Source of the DNA: Mannheimia granulomatis
GTDB taxonomy: Bacteria; Pseudomonadota; Gammaproteobacteria; Enterobacterales; Pasteurellaceae
Direction of reading: 5' to 3'
Length of the DNA: 64,000 bases
Assembly: GCF_013377255.1 (NCBI RefSeq)
Contig: NZ_CP016614.1
Span: 1,992,501-2,056,500, forward strand
Shown here: in pieces, positions 1-9,289 of the stretch
How the letters are laid out: the number at the start of each line of letters is the position of its first letter
How positions within the stretch are numbered: position 1 is the first letter of the stretch
The notes under the pieces: generated by a model
What the model was told of the DNA's origin: nothing
Seen by the model: the letters and a program-made list of their open reading frames with translations, nothing else
Database searches by the model: none
Translations under genes and position numbers: made by a program

Positions 1-871
1 GCTCAGAAAGTTCAAATGCACGTAGTTTTGCACTGTTAGATAAGCGATCCATCATTAAAGTGATACCGCCTTGTTTTAATGCCTCGGTAATAGTTTCCCA
101 ACCGAATTGAATCAATTTACCTGCATAGGCTGGATCTTTACCTTCCGCCACTAATTTATCGTAGCAAACAATAGAACCTGCTTGTAACATACCACAAAGA
201 ATAGTTTGCTCACCCATTAAGTCAGATTTTACTTCTGCCACAAATGAAGATTCTAACACACCCGCACGGTCACCACCGGTTGCCGACGCCCACGCTTTTG
301 CAATCGCTAAGCCTTCGCCTTTCGGGTCGTTTTCAGGGTGAACCGCGATTAATGTCGGCACACCAAAGCCACGTTTGTACTCTTCACGTACTTCTGTACC
401 TGGGCATTTTGGCGCTGTCATCACAACGGTGATGTCCGGACGAATTTGCTCACCTTCTTCAACAATGTTGAAACCGTGTGAATAACCGAATGCGGCACCG
501 TGTTTCATTAACGGCATAACATCAGCTACTACTTTTGAGTGTTGTTTGTCCGGGGTTAAGTTGATCACTAAATCAGCTTCTGGGATTAATTGCTCGTAAG
601 TACCAACTACAAAGCCATTTTCGGAAGCACGTTTAAATGAAGCACGCTTTTCTGCAATTGCTTCAGGACGCAGTGCATAGCTGATATCTAGGCCGGAATC
701 GCGCATATTTAAACCTTGGTTTAAACCTTGTGCACCACAGCCCACGATAACCACTTTTTTGCCTTTTAAGAAATTGCAGCCATCTGCAAATTCATTACGA
801 TCCATAAAACGGCAGCGACCTAATTGGTCTAATTTTTGACGTAAATTTAATGTGTTGAAATAGTTAGCCAT
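1..871 (-). CDS. ilvC: Ketol-acid reductoisomerase (partial, 3' end outside window)
   Basis: NADPH-dependent reductoisomerase of valine/isoleucine synthesis, converting acetolactate-type ketols to dihydroxy acids in the cytoplasm. Reading the minus strand from the ATG at 869-871 gives an uninterrupted frame to the window edge, about 290 residues. The N-terminus MANYFNTLNLRQKLDQLG and the nucleotide-binding stretch KKVVIVGCGAQGLNQGLN match the long class II enzyme of enterobacteria and Pasteurellaceae. The C-terminal half lies beyond the window. No ilvY-like regulator is adjacent on the visible side. Family assignment is firm. Confidence 0.96.
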   Translation of the reverse strand, partial: MANYFNTLNLRQKLDQLGRCRFMDRNEFADGCNFLKGKKVVIVGCGAQGLNQGLNMRDSGLDISYALRPEAIAEKRASFKRASENGFVVGTYEQLIPEADLVINLTPDKQHSKVVADVMPLMKHGAAFGYSHGFNIVEEGEQIRPDITVVMTAPKCPGTEVREEYKRGFGVPTLIAVHPENDPKGEGLAIAKAWASATGGDRAGVLESSFVAEVKSDLMGEQTILCGMLQAGSIVCYDKLVAEGKDPAYAGKLIQFGWETITEALKQGGITLMMDRLSNSAKLRAFELSE

Positions 872-999
872 TTTTTAATCCTTCTGATTAGTCAATGTGA
901 GTATGAGGTTTTGTTTGCATATTGTTGTTGTGTTGTGAGATGAATTATACACCAGCACAGCATTGCGTAAATTGAAAATATCAGTATTTAATATTGCAT

Positions 1000-1021
1000 A
1001 AATTGCAATAAAATGCAATTT
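1000..1021. promoter_or_regulatory. Inverted repeat upstream of ilvC, candidate LysR-type operator
   Basis: AAATTGCA and TGCAATTT are separated by ATAAAA, forming a perfect 8-bp inverted repeat, with further TTGCA-type half sites on both sides. It lies about 130 bp before ilvC and 85 bp before the divergent pqiA-like gene. E. coli ilvC is controlled by IlvY, a LysR-type regulator; assigning this repeat to an IlvY homologue is inference. Confidence 0.35.
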
Positions 1022-1104
1022 GCAAAAGATTTAGCGAATTGAACCGCTTGCAATCTGTGAGATAAAGTAGAAAATAGCTACTTAAATTAAATGAAGACTG
1101 AAAA

Positions 1105-2349
1105 ATGAAGATCAACAAAATCATTCTACAAAGCTGTAGCGAATGTGGACAATTAGTTCGTGTACCACTCAATTTTCACGGCAGTGCGGTCTGCCCAAAC
1201 TGCCGCCATGAGCTACGAAAAAACAACCACTGGAGCCTACGCCGCTGTTCATTTTTAGCTCTTGCGATCTTAATCTTACTGCCTTTCGCTCTTACTTTTC
1301 CGCTACTAAGCATTGATTTACTTGGGGTAAGAATCAATGCAACCGTATGGGACGGTATTTGGAAAATGGCGACCTCAGGCTATCCATACACAGCTTTTAT
1401 GGTATTGGTATGTGCAGTGATTATGCCACTGGCTTTCGTACTGTTAATTTTAACTGTTCAACTGCAACGCATTATTCGCCAACGTCCTCGTTATACACTG
1501 ATATTCTTAACCAAAATAAAAGAGTGGGTGATGTTAGATGTTTATTTGGTATCTCTCGCGGTTGCCGCGTTCAAAATTCGAGATTATGCAGACTTACACT
1601 TTGGCATACATTTAGTTGCCTTTGTAATTGTAGCACTTCTGAATACCTTGCTATTTATTAAAATTGAACCACAGCAGGCATGGGAAAGGTTCTATCCGGA
1701 ATATCATTCACTACCCTTTGACCATCCACGCAAACCTACCTTGTGTCCAACGTGTGAATACTGCTTTGATGAAAAAATTCTGGATTTAAAAGGCCGTCAA
1801 CGCTGCCCGCGTTGTGAAAGTAATTTGTCGATATCCGACAATATTAAGCTACAACGGGTTTGGGCTTGTTTGATAGCCGGGGCAATTATGATAATTCCGG
1901 CAAATATTTTTCCAATATCCATTACTGAAATGGCAGGGCAAGTTTCTGCAGACTCATTAATTTCCGGTGTAATTTTATTTATCAAAATGGGAAGTTATGC
2001 GGTCGCAGCCATCGTGTTTATTGCCAGTATTGCCGTGCCGATAAGTAAAATAGCTACAATTTTATATCTGCTACTGGCAATTCATCATAAATGGAAACAC
2101 CCTATTCACCTACAAATGAAATTATTGCATTACGTACACTTTGTAGGACGTTGGTCAATGCTGGATCTGTTTGTACTCTCGTTAATGATGTCATTGCTGG
2201 AAAGAGGCCAAATTTTAAGCTTCTCGGTAGGAGATGCCGCATTCTATTTCGGCGCTTCCGTATTTTTAACCATGTTTGCCTCTGCCAATTTAGATGCCAG
2301 AATGCTATGGAACATTCATTATGATAATCAGGGTAAAAATAACCGCTAA
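1105..2349 (+). CDS. PqiA/YebS (LetA) family inner-membrane protein
   Basis: Integral membrane protein of 414 residues with two PqiA domains. Each is introduced by a zinc-ribbon: CSECG...CPNC near residues 11-35 and CPTC...CPRC near 212-240. Several hydrophobic segments follow each ribbon. PqiA/LetA proteins normally act with an MCE-domain partner (PqiB/LetB) in lipid movement across the envelope. No MCE gene follows here: the next gene is on the opposite strand 37 bp away. Transcribed divergently from ilvC. Family assignment is strong; function without its partner is unclear. Confidence 0.85.
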   Translation: MKINKIILQSCSECGQLVRVPLNFHGSAVCPNCRHELRKNNHWSLRRCSFLALAILILLPFALTFPLLSIDLLGVRINATVWDGIWKMATSGYPYTAFMVLVCAVIMPLAFVLLILTVQLQRIIRQRPRYTLIFLTKIKEWVMLDVYLVSLAVAAFKIRDYADLHFGIHLVAFVIVALLNTLLFIKIEPQQAWERFYPEYHSLPFDHPRKPTLCPTCEYCFDEKILDLKGRQRCPRCESNLSISDNIKLQRVWACLIAGAIMIIPANIFPISITEMAGQVSADSLISGVILFIKMGSYAVAAIVFIASIAVPISKIATILYLLLAIHHKWKHPIHLQMKLLHYVHFVGRWSMLDLFVLSLMMSLLERGQILSFSVGDAAFYFGASVFLTMFASANLDARMLWNIHYDNQGKNNR

Positions 2350-2358
2350 TCTAAGTGT

Positions 2359-2382
2359 GTAAGGGACGGGTTCTTCCCTTAC
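2359..2382. terminator. Hairpin between convergent pqiA-like gene and yccS
   Basis: GTAAGGGA and TCCCTTAC form an 8-bp stem with an 8-nt loop in the 36-bp gap between the two convergent genes. The following T-run is weak, so it may work in both directions only partly. Confidence 0.5.
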
Positions 2383-2385
2383 TAT

Positions 2386-4602
2386 TTATGCCTTATCAAA
2401 CTTCTTTTCTACCTCGCACAGATTTTCCGTTTTTAATAAACTTTGAATCTGTGGCAGAAGTTGCACAATCAAACGCAATTGCTGTATTAGCACTAACGCA
2501 GTCCCACCCTGTTTTTGGGAATTATCCTGTTCAAATTGTGCTAAATCTCTATCGATAGCGGTCAATTTCTCGGATAATTTTGCAAATGAGCGGCTGCTAT
2601 CGGCAATCTGTCCGATAATATTCGCAACCTCTCGCCCATGAGAAAAGAAGATAGCAGAAAAATCCACTTGCCGATTAATTTCTCGGCTGGCGATGCGGTA
2701 AGCACCCAAGGTGGAAATATATCCCAGCAAGGTATAAGCAATCCCTAACAATTTGGGAGCGAAAGTGAGCTCGTTAGCATATTTTTGCGGTTCACTATAC
2801 ATATTGGTAATGGCATTGCTTAATGCCGATAAATGATTATGCACATCACGGCGGGCAATACGGTAAGGCAACTGCTCGTTATAGCCAAATTGCAACTGGG
2901 CAATAATATGTCTTAAATAACTACCGCTGGCTTTCAATGCATTATGCAGATTATTATGCAAATTCAAATATTTCCAATCCGACCATAAAAATGTTACCGC
3001 CAGCCATGCAATAGCTGTGCCTAGTAAGGTATCTATCATTCGCATTAATACGCCACTTTCGATGCTAACCCCTGCAATATCAAGGCTTATCATCACCAGT
3101 ACCGTAATATAAAAAGTAGAAAATCCATAATGGACTAAGCGGAAAAAAGTATAAAGTGAACCGGTTAGCACAATTAATCCGAGTTGTGCTTCCAGGCTTA
3201 AGGTAACATTAAACAACTCGAAGGAACCACCAACCAGCACCCCGAAAATAGTTCCCATCACCCGATGAATCAAACGTGTTTTAGTTGCAGTGTAGTTAGG
3301 CTGGCATACAAAAATTGCTGTGAGTAAAATCCAGTAGCCTTTATTATCAAAGCCTAAAACGGGCACTATCGCACTACATAAAAACACGACAATAGAAAGC
3401 CTCACTGCATGGCGAAAGAGTTGCGATTCAAAGGTTAAATGCCCCTTAATCGCTTGGGTAATATTACGCAGACCGGTAATATTTTCTGCACTCAAGCGGT
3501 TAGATTTAGTGAATTTTTTGCTAAGTGGCTCAATATACTCAGCATTGCTCTCTCCTTGCTCAATTTGCGCTAACTGGCGTTCAATATTGCCTAAATTCTC
3601 TGCAATAGAACTCCAGCGATAAGCACTCTCTAAGCCCCTTTCTTGATGATAATTCAAAGAATTGAACAAGCCTTGCAACGCTTTCTCTCCACGAATACTG
3701 TGTGCATAAAACTCTCTATGCCTTAATGAAACTGCGATTTTTTGGCAGGCTTCCGCCTGCAGTTCCAGCACACGTTGAAAGCGGAACATCAAATCACTAT
3801 TGCTTAATTGCTGAAATAATTCATGGTATTGATAATGACTGGAACTTGCTCTTTCCAAAATATCTTGAGCGGTAAAATAGTATCGCAACATACGCTGTGT
3901 ACGTTGTTGGCGGTGCTGCCGTCTTAAACGGTAAAATAGAGAAACCCTAGTTTTATCAAAAGCAGCCATCACCTCACTATTGGCTTTTGCCAGAGCTAAC
4001 TGTTTAGCACTTAAGTCATCATCATCCGGATCAAAATAGGCGGATTTCGCCAATAAATAATGACTTAATGCAGCATAAGCCGAGGCTAAATTTTCCTGAA
4101 CAGTCCGATTAGGAAAAATTAAGTAAACTAAAATACCGACCAAGCCATATAATAAAGCCCCCAGCAGAATCATCACAACATTGTGATACCATAAAACATC
4201 CGGGGTATAAGTAAGGCTGTTATAGACTGCAACGATAAGCGTGCCAAAGGCAATAGTATTATAGCGTTGCCCAACAGCCCCTAACATAACTAATAAAAAG
4301 GTGCACAGCACCAGCACCGGCACAAATAACCAGCCCAAATAGAGCGAAATACTGGCCCCCACGGAAGAAAGTGAAAACGCAACCAAGCTAATAATCAGAT
4401 TTTTCAGGCGGCCAACAAGACTATTATCTAAATCAACTAACCCCCCGGCGATAATCCCTAACATCAACGGCATCGCAAAATCAGAAATCCCTAACTGCCA
4501 AATACTGACTGCTGCGATATTTAACGAAATAAACATCGGCAGGGTTTTAATTACATTTTCGGATAACCAACTTGTTTGGAATTTTTTTAACAATCTCTTC
4601 AT
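2386..4602 (-). CDS. yccS: YccS/YhfK-type FUSC family inner-membrane protein
   Basis: A 738-residue membrane protein of the aromatic acid exporter-like (FUSC) superfamily. It has an N-terminal cluster of hydrophobic helices (about residues 20-165), a long charged cytoplasmic stretch (about 170-390), a second helix bundle (about 400-530) and a soluble C-terminal domain. Length and arrangement match YccS. Transport substrate is not established for this family. It lies 33 bp downstream of mgsA on the same strand, so the two may be cotranscribed. Confidence 0.85.
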   Translation of the reverse strand: MKRLLKKFQTSWLSENVIKTLPMFISLNIAAVSIWQLGISDFAMPLMLGIIAGGLVDLDNSLVGRLKNLIISLVAFSLSSVGASISLYLGWLFVPVLVLCTFLLVMLGAVGQRYNTIAFGTLIVAVYNSLTYTPDVLWYHNVVMILLGALLYGLVGILVYLIFPNRTVQENLASAYAALSHYLLAKSAYFDPDDDDLSAKQLALAKANSEVMAAFDKTRVSLFYRLRRQHRQQRTQRMLRYYFTAQDILERASSSHYQYHELFQQLSNSDLMFRFQRVLELQAEACQKIAVSLRHREFYAHSIRGEKALQGLFNSLNYHQERGLESAYRWSSIAENLGNIERQLAQIEQGESNAEYIEPLSKKFTKSNRLSAENITGLRNITQAIKGHLTFESQLFRHAVRLSIVVFLCSAIVPVLGFDNKGYWILLTAIFVCQPNYTATKTRLIHRVMGTIFGVLVGGSFELFNVTLSLEAQLGLIVLTGSLYTFFRLVHYGFSTFYITVLVMISLDIAGVSIESGVLMRMIDTLLGTAIAWLAVTFLWSDWKYLNLHNNLHNALKASGSYLRHIIAQLQFGYNEQLPYRIARRDVHNHLSALSNAITNMYSEPQKYANELTFAPKLLGIAYTLLGYISTLGAYRIASREINRQVDFSAIFFSHGREVANIIGQIADSSRSFAKLSEKLTAIDRDLAQFEQDNSQKQGGTALVLIQQLRLIVQLLPQIQSLLKTENLCEVEKKFDKA

Positions 4603-4635
4603 ATTTGCATTTTTTTCAAAGAATTAGACCGCTTG

Positions 4636-5094
4636 CTACCCCAAACGCTCCGCCAAATAGCCGTCATAATCCGGCACACTAACATTCAATTCTTGGTTAA
4701 ATAAATCGGCATTGAGTAGAAAGTTTGCGGTCGTTTCGTTAATCGCAACAGGAATATTCCACACCGTTGCAATCCGCATTAACGCCTTAACATCCGGGTC
4801 GTGCGGAGCTGCATTCATCGGATCCCAAAAGAAAATCAACATATCAATTTTCTTCTCCGCAATTAAACCGCCTAACTGCTGATCGCCCCCCATCGGGCCG
4901 CTTAATAAGGACGTAATTTCAAGCCTGGTTTCACGTGAGAGTAAATGTCCCGTAGTGCCGGTGGCATAAAGTTTGTGTGCAGCAAGCTGAGCTTTATATT
5001 TTTTTGTCCAATTAATCAAATCTTGCTTACAGCTATCGTGAGCCACTAACGCGATTTGTTTTTGTGTTGCAATATGGCGAAATATGGTTTTCAT
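4636..5094 (-). CDS. mgsA: Methylglyoxal synthase
   Basis: Converts dihydroxyacetone phosphate to methylglyoxal and phosphate, a bypass relieving phosphosugar stress. The 152-residue protein has the full family length, with the phosphate-binding STG-type loop (ATGTTGHLL), the signature GPMGGDQQLGGLI, and FFWDPMNAAPHDPDVKAL containing the family's conserved Asp and His. Cytoplasmic homohexamer in known members. Divergent from thrC. Confidence 0.96.
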   Translation of the reverse strand: MKTIFRHIATQKQIALVAHDSCKQDLINWTKKYKAQLAAHKLYATGTTGHLLSRETRLEITSLLSGPMGGDQQLGGLIAEKKIDMLIFFWDPMNAAPHDPDVKALMRIATVWNIPVAINETTANFLLNADLFNQELNVSVPDYDGYLAERLG

Positions 5095-5154
5095 AGTTTG
5101 GTTCCTTTTTGCAAAATTTTTCCTAAATCATACCGCTTATTTTTCGGTTTTGCA

Positions 5155-5182
5155 TTGACTAATAAGCTGTTATAGCTAAAAT
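5155..5182 (+). promoter_or_regulatory. Probable sigma-70 promoter of thrC
   Basis: TTGACT and TAAAAT are separated by 16 bp, 44 bp before the thrC start codon. The match to -35/-10 elements is good but no start site is known. Confidence 0.5.
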
Positions 5183-5225
5183 CAGTTAAAAATTTCCATT
5201 TTAAAAAATAAAGGATCCTCCATCA

Positions 5226-6500
5226 ATGAACTTATACAACATCAAACACCCGGAAGAGCAAGTCAATTTTGCTCAAGCCGTTCGTCAAGGCTTAGGCAAA
5301 AACCAAGGATTATTCTTCCCCGAAGTATTACCGCAATTAGACAATATTGATGCACTCCTTGAGTTACCTTTGGTCGAACGCAGCCAAAAAATCTTAGCGG
5401 CATTAATTGGTGAAGAGTTACCACAGGCTACCCTAGATGCAATGGTCAAAAATGCCTTTACCTTCCCTGCACCGCTTGCGAAAGTAAACGATGATATTTA
5501 TGCGTTAGAATTATTCCACGGTCCGACTTTAGCCTTTAAAGACTTCGGCGGGCGTTTTATGGCACAAGCTCTTGCGAATGTGCGTGGAGACGGCAAAATC
5601 ACCATTTTAACCGCGACCTCAGGCGATACCGGGGCGGCTGTGGCTCACGCATTCTACGGTTTAGAAAACATTAACGTAGTCATTCTTTACCCGAAAGGTA
5701 AAATCAGCCCACTGCAAGAAAAACTATTTTGCACGCTAGGGGGCAATATTCGCACAGTTGCTATTGAATCCGATTTTGATGCCTGCCAAGCTTTAGTCAA
5801 ACAAGTTTTTGATGATGCCGAGCTTCGCCAGGCCATCGGCTTAAACTCCGCAAACTCAATTAATATCAGCCGATTACTGGCACAAGTTTGTTACTACTTT
5901 GAGGCGGTTGCACAACTGCCGAAAGAAAAACGCAATAACGTGGTAGTTTCTGTACCAAGCGGCAATTTCGGTAACTTAACCGCAGGCTTAATCGCCAAAA
6001 CCTTAGGCTTACCAATTAAACGTTTTATTGCTTCAACCAATGCGAACGACACTGTTCCACGATATTTACAATCCGGTAAATGGGAGCCGAATGCGACTGT
6101 AGCAACGCTTTCAAACGCAATGGATGTGAGCCGCCCGAACAACTGGCCGCGTGTGGAAGAATTATTTAAACGTAACGGTTGGAATCTTGCGGATTTAGGC
6201 TCAGCAGCATTAAATGATGCAGAAACCGAAGCAGCTCTTAAAGCACAATATGCCGAAGGGTATCTCTGTGAACCACACGGAGCGATTGCTTACCAAACAT
6301 TAAAAGACCAGCTTCAAACAGGTGAAACCGGTATTTTCTTATGTACTGCTCACCCGGCAAAATTTAAAGAATCTGTTGAGCGTATTTTAGAAATTGAACT
6401 ACCATTACCGGAAGCATTGGACAAGCACAATAAACTGCCATTGTTATCTGATGAAATGGCTGCTGATTTTGCTGCATTACGCGAATATTTACTGAAATAA
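5226..6500 (+). CDS. thrC: Threonine synthase
   Basis: PLP enzyme that makes threonine from O-phosphohomoserine, the last step of the pathway. The 424-residue protein begins MNLYNIKHPEEQVNFAQAV and has the family N-terminal domain. The PLP lysine lies in HGPTLAFKDFGGRF, and TATSGDTGAAV is the glycine-rich phosphate loop. Full family length. thrA and thrB are not adjacent, unlike the E. coli thrABC operon. Followed by a strong terminator. Confidence 0.97.
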   Translation: MNLYNIKHPEEQVNFAQAVRQGLGKNQGLFFPEVLPQLDNIDALLELPLVERSQKILAALIGEELPQATLDAMVKNAFTFPAPLAKVNDDIYALELFHGPTLAFKDFGGRFMAQALANVRGDGKITILTATSGDTGAAVAHAFYGLENINVVILYPKGKISPLQEKLFCTLGGNIRTVAIESDFDACQALVKQVFDDAELRQAIGLNSANSINISRLLAQVCYYFEAVAQLPKEKRNNVVVSVPSGNFGNLTAGLIAKTLGLPIKRFIASTNANDTVPRYLQSGKWEPNATVATLSNAMDVSRPNNWPRVEELFKRNGWNLADLGSAALNDAETEAALKAQYAEGYLCEPHGAIAYQTLKDQLQTGETGIFLCTAHPAKFKESVERILEIELPLPEALDKHNKLPLLSDEMAADFAALREYLLK

Positions 6501-6512
6501 TCTATAAATGAG

Positions 6513-6544
6513 AAAAGGGATTAAGTTTTCACTTAATCCCTTTT
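6513..6544 (+). terminator. Rho-independent terminator after thrC
   Basis: A perfect 14-bp stem (AAAAGGGATTAAGT paired with its complement) with a TTTC loop, 12 bp past the thrC stop. The A/T-flanked stem can terminate both thrC and the convergent peroxiredoxin gene. Confidence 0.85.
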
Positions 6545-6577
6545 GCTTTAACGCTTACAAGCGGTCATATTTGCTGA

Positions 6578-7312
6578 TTATTTTGCAAAATACGCTTCTA
6601 AAGCATCGCCACTACCGATATGCTTACCACCGATAAACACTTGTGGTACAGAGGTTTTGCCGGTAATTGCACGCACAGAAATTGTGCTTGCATCACGGCC
6701 TAATACGATCTCTTCAAACGTATAACCTTTTTCTTTTAATAAAGCTTTTGCTTTTGCACAGAATGGGCAACCCGGTTTAGTCATGATCGAAACAGACTCT
6801 TTAGCTGTCCAATTTGGGCTTAAATATTTAATCATTGTATCGGCATCCGATACTTTAAACGGATCGCCCGGCTCTTGTGGTTCAATGAACATTTTCTCAA
6901 CAATACCGTTTTTCACCAGCATGGAATAACGCCAAGAACGTTTACCAAAGCCTAAGTCGTTTTTATCCACTAATAAGCCCATACCATCGGTAAATTCACC
7001 GTTACCGTCCGGGATTACAGTGATGTTTTCAGATTCTTGATCCGCTTTCCAAGCATTCATTACGAAAGTATCGTTTACTGACATACAGATAATGTCATCA
7101 ACACCTAACGCTTTAAATTCACAAGCTAACTCGTTGTAGCGGGGTAAGTGAGTTGAAGAACACGTTGGGGTGAACGCCCCCGGTAGTGAAAACACAACAA
7201 CAGTTTTATTATTGAATAATTCATCTGTTGTTACATCTACCCAAACATCATTTTGGCGGGTTCTGAATGTTACATTTGGTACTCGTTGACCAGTCATATC
7301 TTTAAAAGACAT
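6578..7312 (-). CDS. Hybrid peroxiredoxin-glutaredoxin
   Basis: Single polypeptide of 244 residues joining a Prx5-type peroxiredoxin (residues 1-165, peroxidatic Cys51 in PGAFTPTC) to a glutaredoxin (about 173-244, CPFC at 182-185). The family reduces hydroperoxides using glutathione, with the fused glutaredoxin acting as internal reductant; it is typical of Pasteurellaceae and some other gamma-proteobacteria. Transcribed divergently from oxyR across a 120-bp gap, which suggests OxyR control. Cytoplasmic, no signal peptide. Confidence 0.95.
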   Translation of the reverse strand: MSFKDMTGQRVPNVTFRTRQNDVWVDVTTDELFNNKTVVVFSLPGAFTPTCSSTHLPRYNELACEFKALGVDDIICMSVNDTFVMNAWKADQESENITVIPDGNGEFTDGMGLLVDKNDLGFGKRSWRYSMLVKNGIVEKMFIEPQEPGDPFKVSDADTMIKYLSPNWTAKESVSIMTKPGCPFCAKAKALLKEKGYTFEEIVLGRDASTISVRAITGKTSVPQVFIGGKHIGSGDALEAYFAK

Positions 7313-7390
7313 AATGTTTTCTCCTTTTAGTTTATTAATTTAATTATAAAAATCGTAAGCATTGTACTCGTAAGTATGGCATAATTCAGC

Positions 7391-7405
7391 CTATCGGATT
7401 AATAG
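7391..7405. promoter_or_regulatory. Candidate OxyR half-site pair
   Basis: CTAT and ATAG are separated by exactly 7 bp in the region between the peroxiredoxin gene and oxyR, 28 bp before the oxyR start. This matches the central half of the known OxyR motif; the outer half-sites are poor, so the call is tentative. Confidence 0.35.
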
Positions 7406-7432
7406 GAGAAATTTTTAAACTGGAGAAATCAA

Positions 7433-8314
7433 GTGAATATTCGAGATTTAGAATACCTTATTGCCTTAGCAGATCATAAACATTTTCGCCGTGCAGCCGA
7501 ATCCTGCAATGTCAGCCAGCCCACCTTAAGTGGCCAAATTCGTAAATTAGAAGATGAATTAGGCACAATTTTACTTGAACGTACAAGTCGAAAAGTTCTC
7601 TTTACCCAATCAGGTATGACCTTAGTTGAACAAGCTAAAGCTGTTTTACGCGAAGTGAAAATACTAAAAGAGATGGCAAGTAATCAAGGTAAAGAGATGT
7701 CCGGCCCGCTACACGTTGGTGTTATTCCAACGCTGGGTCCTTATATTTCACCCATTATTATTCCGGCCCTTAAAAAAAATTTTGCTGATTTAGAGCTTTA
7801 CATTTATGAATTGCATACTAATCAATTACTGGATCAACTGGAGTCCGGCCAACTAGATTGCGGCATAATTTCATTTGTCAAAGAAAGCGAACCTTTTATT
7901 GAAGTGCCAATTTTTAATGAAGAAATGTATCTTGTTGTTTCTGAAGAACACGAATGGGCAAAACAGGATAAATTAGATATTAGTTTACTGCAAAATCGGG
8001 AATTACTCTTCCTTGACGGTGGCCACTGCTTACGAACTCACACATTAGATTACTGCTTATCTGTCGGGGCAAAAGAAAATCCTCATTTTAAAGCAACAAA
8101 TTTAGAAACATTACGCAACATGGTTGCTGCCAACGTTGGTATAGCACTTATTCCTAAATTAGCCGCCAAGCCAATACCGGGCGTGTGCTACATCCCGTTT
8201 GACAACCCGCCTCATCGTGCCATAGGTATGGTTTATCGTCCGGGTTCTCCTTTACGTGTCCGTTATGAGCGTTTGGCCCAAGCAATTACCGAAATTATGC
8301 AAACAGAGGTTTAA
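7433..8314 (+). CDS. oxyR: Hydrogen-peroxide sensing LysR regulator OxyR
   Basis: LysR-family activator of peroxide-defence genes. The 293-residue protein has an N-terminal winged HTH (residues 1-60). The two redox cysteines fall at exactly 199 (GHCLR) and 208 (DYCLS), the positions used in E. coli OxyR for the regulatory disulfide. The start is GTG at 7433, with TGGAGAAA as ribosome site 5-12 bp upstream; the alignment of Cys199/Cys208 supports it. Followed after 1 bp by fabR, so probably cotranscribed. Confidence 0.95.
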   Translation: MNIRDLEYLIALADHKHFRRAAESCNVSQPTLSGQIRKLEDELGTILLERTSRKVLFTQSGMTLVEQAKAVLREVKILKEMASNQGKEMSGPLHVGVIPTLGPYISPIIIPALKKNFADLELYIYELHTNQLLDQLESGQLDCGIISFVKESEPFIEVPIFNEEMYLVVSEEHEWAKQDKLDISLLQNRELLFLDGGHCLRTHTLDYCLSVGAKENPHFKATNLETLRNMVAANVGIALIPKLAAKPIPGVCYIPFDNPPHRAIGMVYRPGSPLRVRYERLAQAITEIMQTEV

Positions 8315-8315
8315 T

Positions 8316-8945
8316 ATGGCTAACGGCATCAGCGTACGTGCTATTCAAAAAGAGAAAACACGTAGAGCCTTAGTGGAAGCCGCATTTAACCAATTAAGTG
8401 CGGAAAAAAGTTTTTCCAACCTAAGTTTACGGGAGGTTGCTCGAGAAGCCGGCGTTGCGCCTACTTCATTTTATCGTCATTTTAAAGATATGGATGAATT
8501 GGGATTAGCAATGGTAGATGAATCCGGTTTACTGCTACGTCAGTTAATGCGCCAAGCCCGTAAACGTATTGCCAGCGGCGGTAGTGTAGTCGCCGTATCG
8601 GTCGAAACGTTTTTTGAGCTCATTAGCGATCGCCCTAATGTGTTTCGTTTACTCCTGCGTGAAAGCTCGGGGACCTCTCAAGCATTCCGAACAGCAGCCT
8701 CTCGGGAAATTCAGCACTTTGTGGCAGAACTTACAGATTATATCATGAGCAAAGAGGAGCATAATAACCGCGATCTTGCCTATATTCAAGCGGAAGGTTT
8801 GGTCACCCTTGTATTTACCGCCGGCTCTCATGCTTTAGATATGAGCAATCAAGAACGGGAAAAACTGAAACAGCGTGTAATTATGCAACTGAGAATGCTG
8901 ATTCGTGGTTCTGCTTATTATGCAACTAAACAAGCCATATCCTAA
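8316..8945 (+). CDS. fabR: TetR-family fatty acid biosynthesis regulator FabR
   Basis: Represses unsaturated fatty acid synthesis genes (fabA/fabB) in known members. The 209-residue protein begins MANGISVRAIQKEKTRRALV, with a TetR HTH at about residues 28-55 (LREVAREAGVAPTSFYRHF). Start chosen at the ATG just after the oxyR stop; an upstream in-frame ATG inside oxyR would add 20 residues absent from the family. In E. coli fabR also lies near oxyR, supporting the assignment. Confidence 0.93.
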   Translation: MANGISVRAIQKEKTRRALVEAAFNQLSAEKSFSNLSLREVAREAGVAPTSFYRHFKDMDELGLAMVDESGLLLRQLMRQARKRIASGGSVVAVSVETFFELISDRPNVFRLLLRESSGTSQAFRTAASREIQHFVAELTDYIMSKEEHNNRDLAYIQAEGLVTLVFTAGSHALDMSNQEREKLKQRVIMQLRMLIRGSAYYATKQAIS

Positions 8946-8970
8946 AAACAGACGCCTAAGCGTCTGTTTT
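8945..8970 (+). terminator. Rho-independent terminator after fabR
   Basis: AAAACAGACGC and GCGTCTGTTTT form an 11-bp perfect stem with a CTAA loop, followed by CTTTTATT. It overlaps the fabR stop and lies in the gap to the convergent DUF4298 gene, so it could serve both. Confidence 0.85.
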
Positions 8971-8973
8971 CTT

Positions 8974-9276
8974 TTATTCTTTAGTAATCAGTGCGGTAGA
9001 TAACCTTAACCACTCTAGTGCTAATTGATGCTGTTCAGCCAAAGCATTCCATAATGCATCTTCCGACAAGATACTATAATTACCTTTAGTATCTAACTCT
9101 TCATCAAAACTATCATGTAATTCACGCCATTTCGGGCTAGAGTAAAATTGGCTTAACGGCTCTAAAAGCTCAGCCGCTTTTTTCCATTGCTCTATTCCCT
9201 TTTCCAATTCAGGTAATAGCTCTACCCATTGATTATAAAGATCTTGCATTTTCTGAATATCGGCTTTTTTCATCAT
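8974..9276 (-). CDS. Small acidic DUF4298-type protein
   Basis: A 100-residue soluble protein of unknown function. Its pattern of QDLYNQWVELLPELEKGIEQW, a Tyr/Ser-Pro-x-Trp element near residue 48, and LSEDALWNAL near the C-terminus agrees with the DUF4298 family as I recall it. Helical, without signal peptide or membrane segment. It stands alone, bounded by the fabR terminator on one side and an inverted uptake-sequence pair on the other. Confidence 0.7.
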   Translation of the reverse strand: MMKKADIQKMQDLYNQWVELLPELEKGIEQWKKAAELLEPLSQFYSSPKWRELHDSFDEELDTKGNYSILSEDALWNALAEQHQLALEWLRLSTALITKE

Positions 9277-9289
9277 TTTTCCTCACTTG

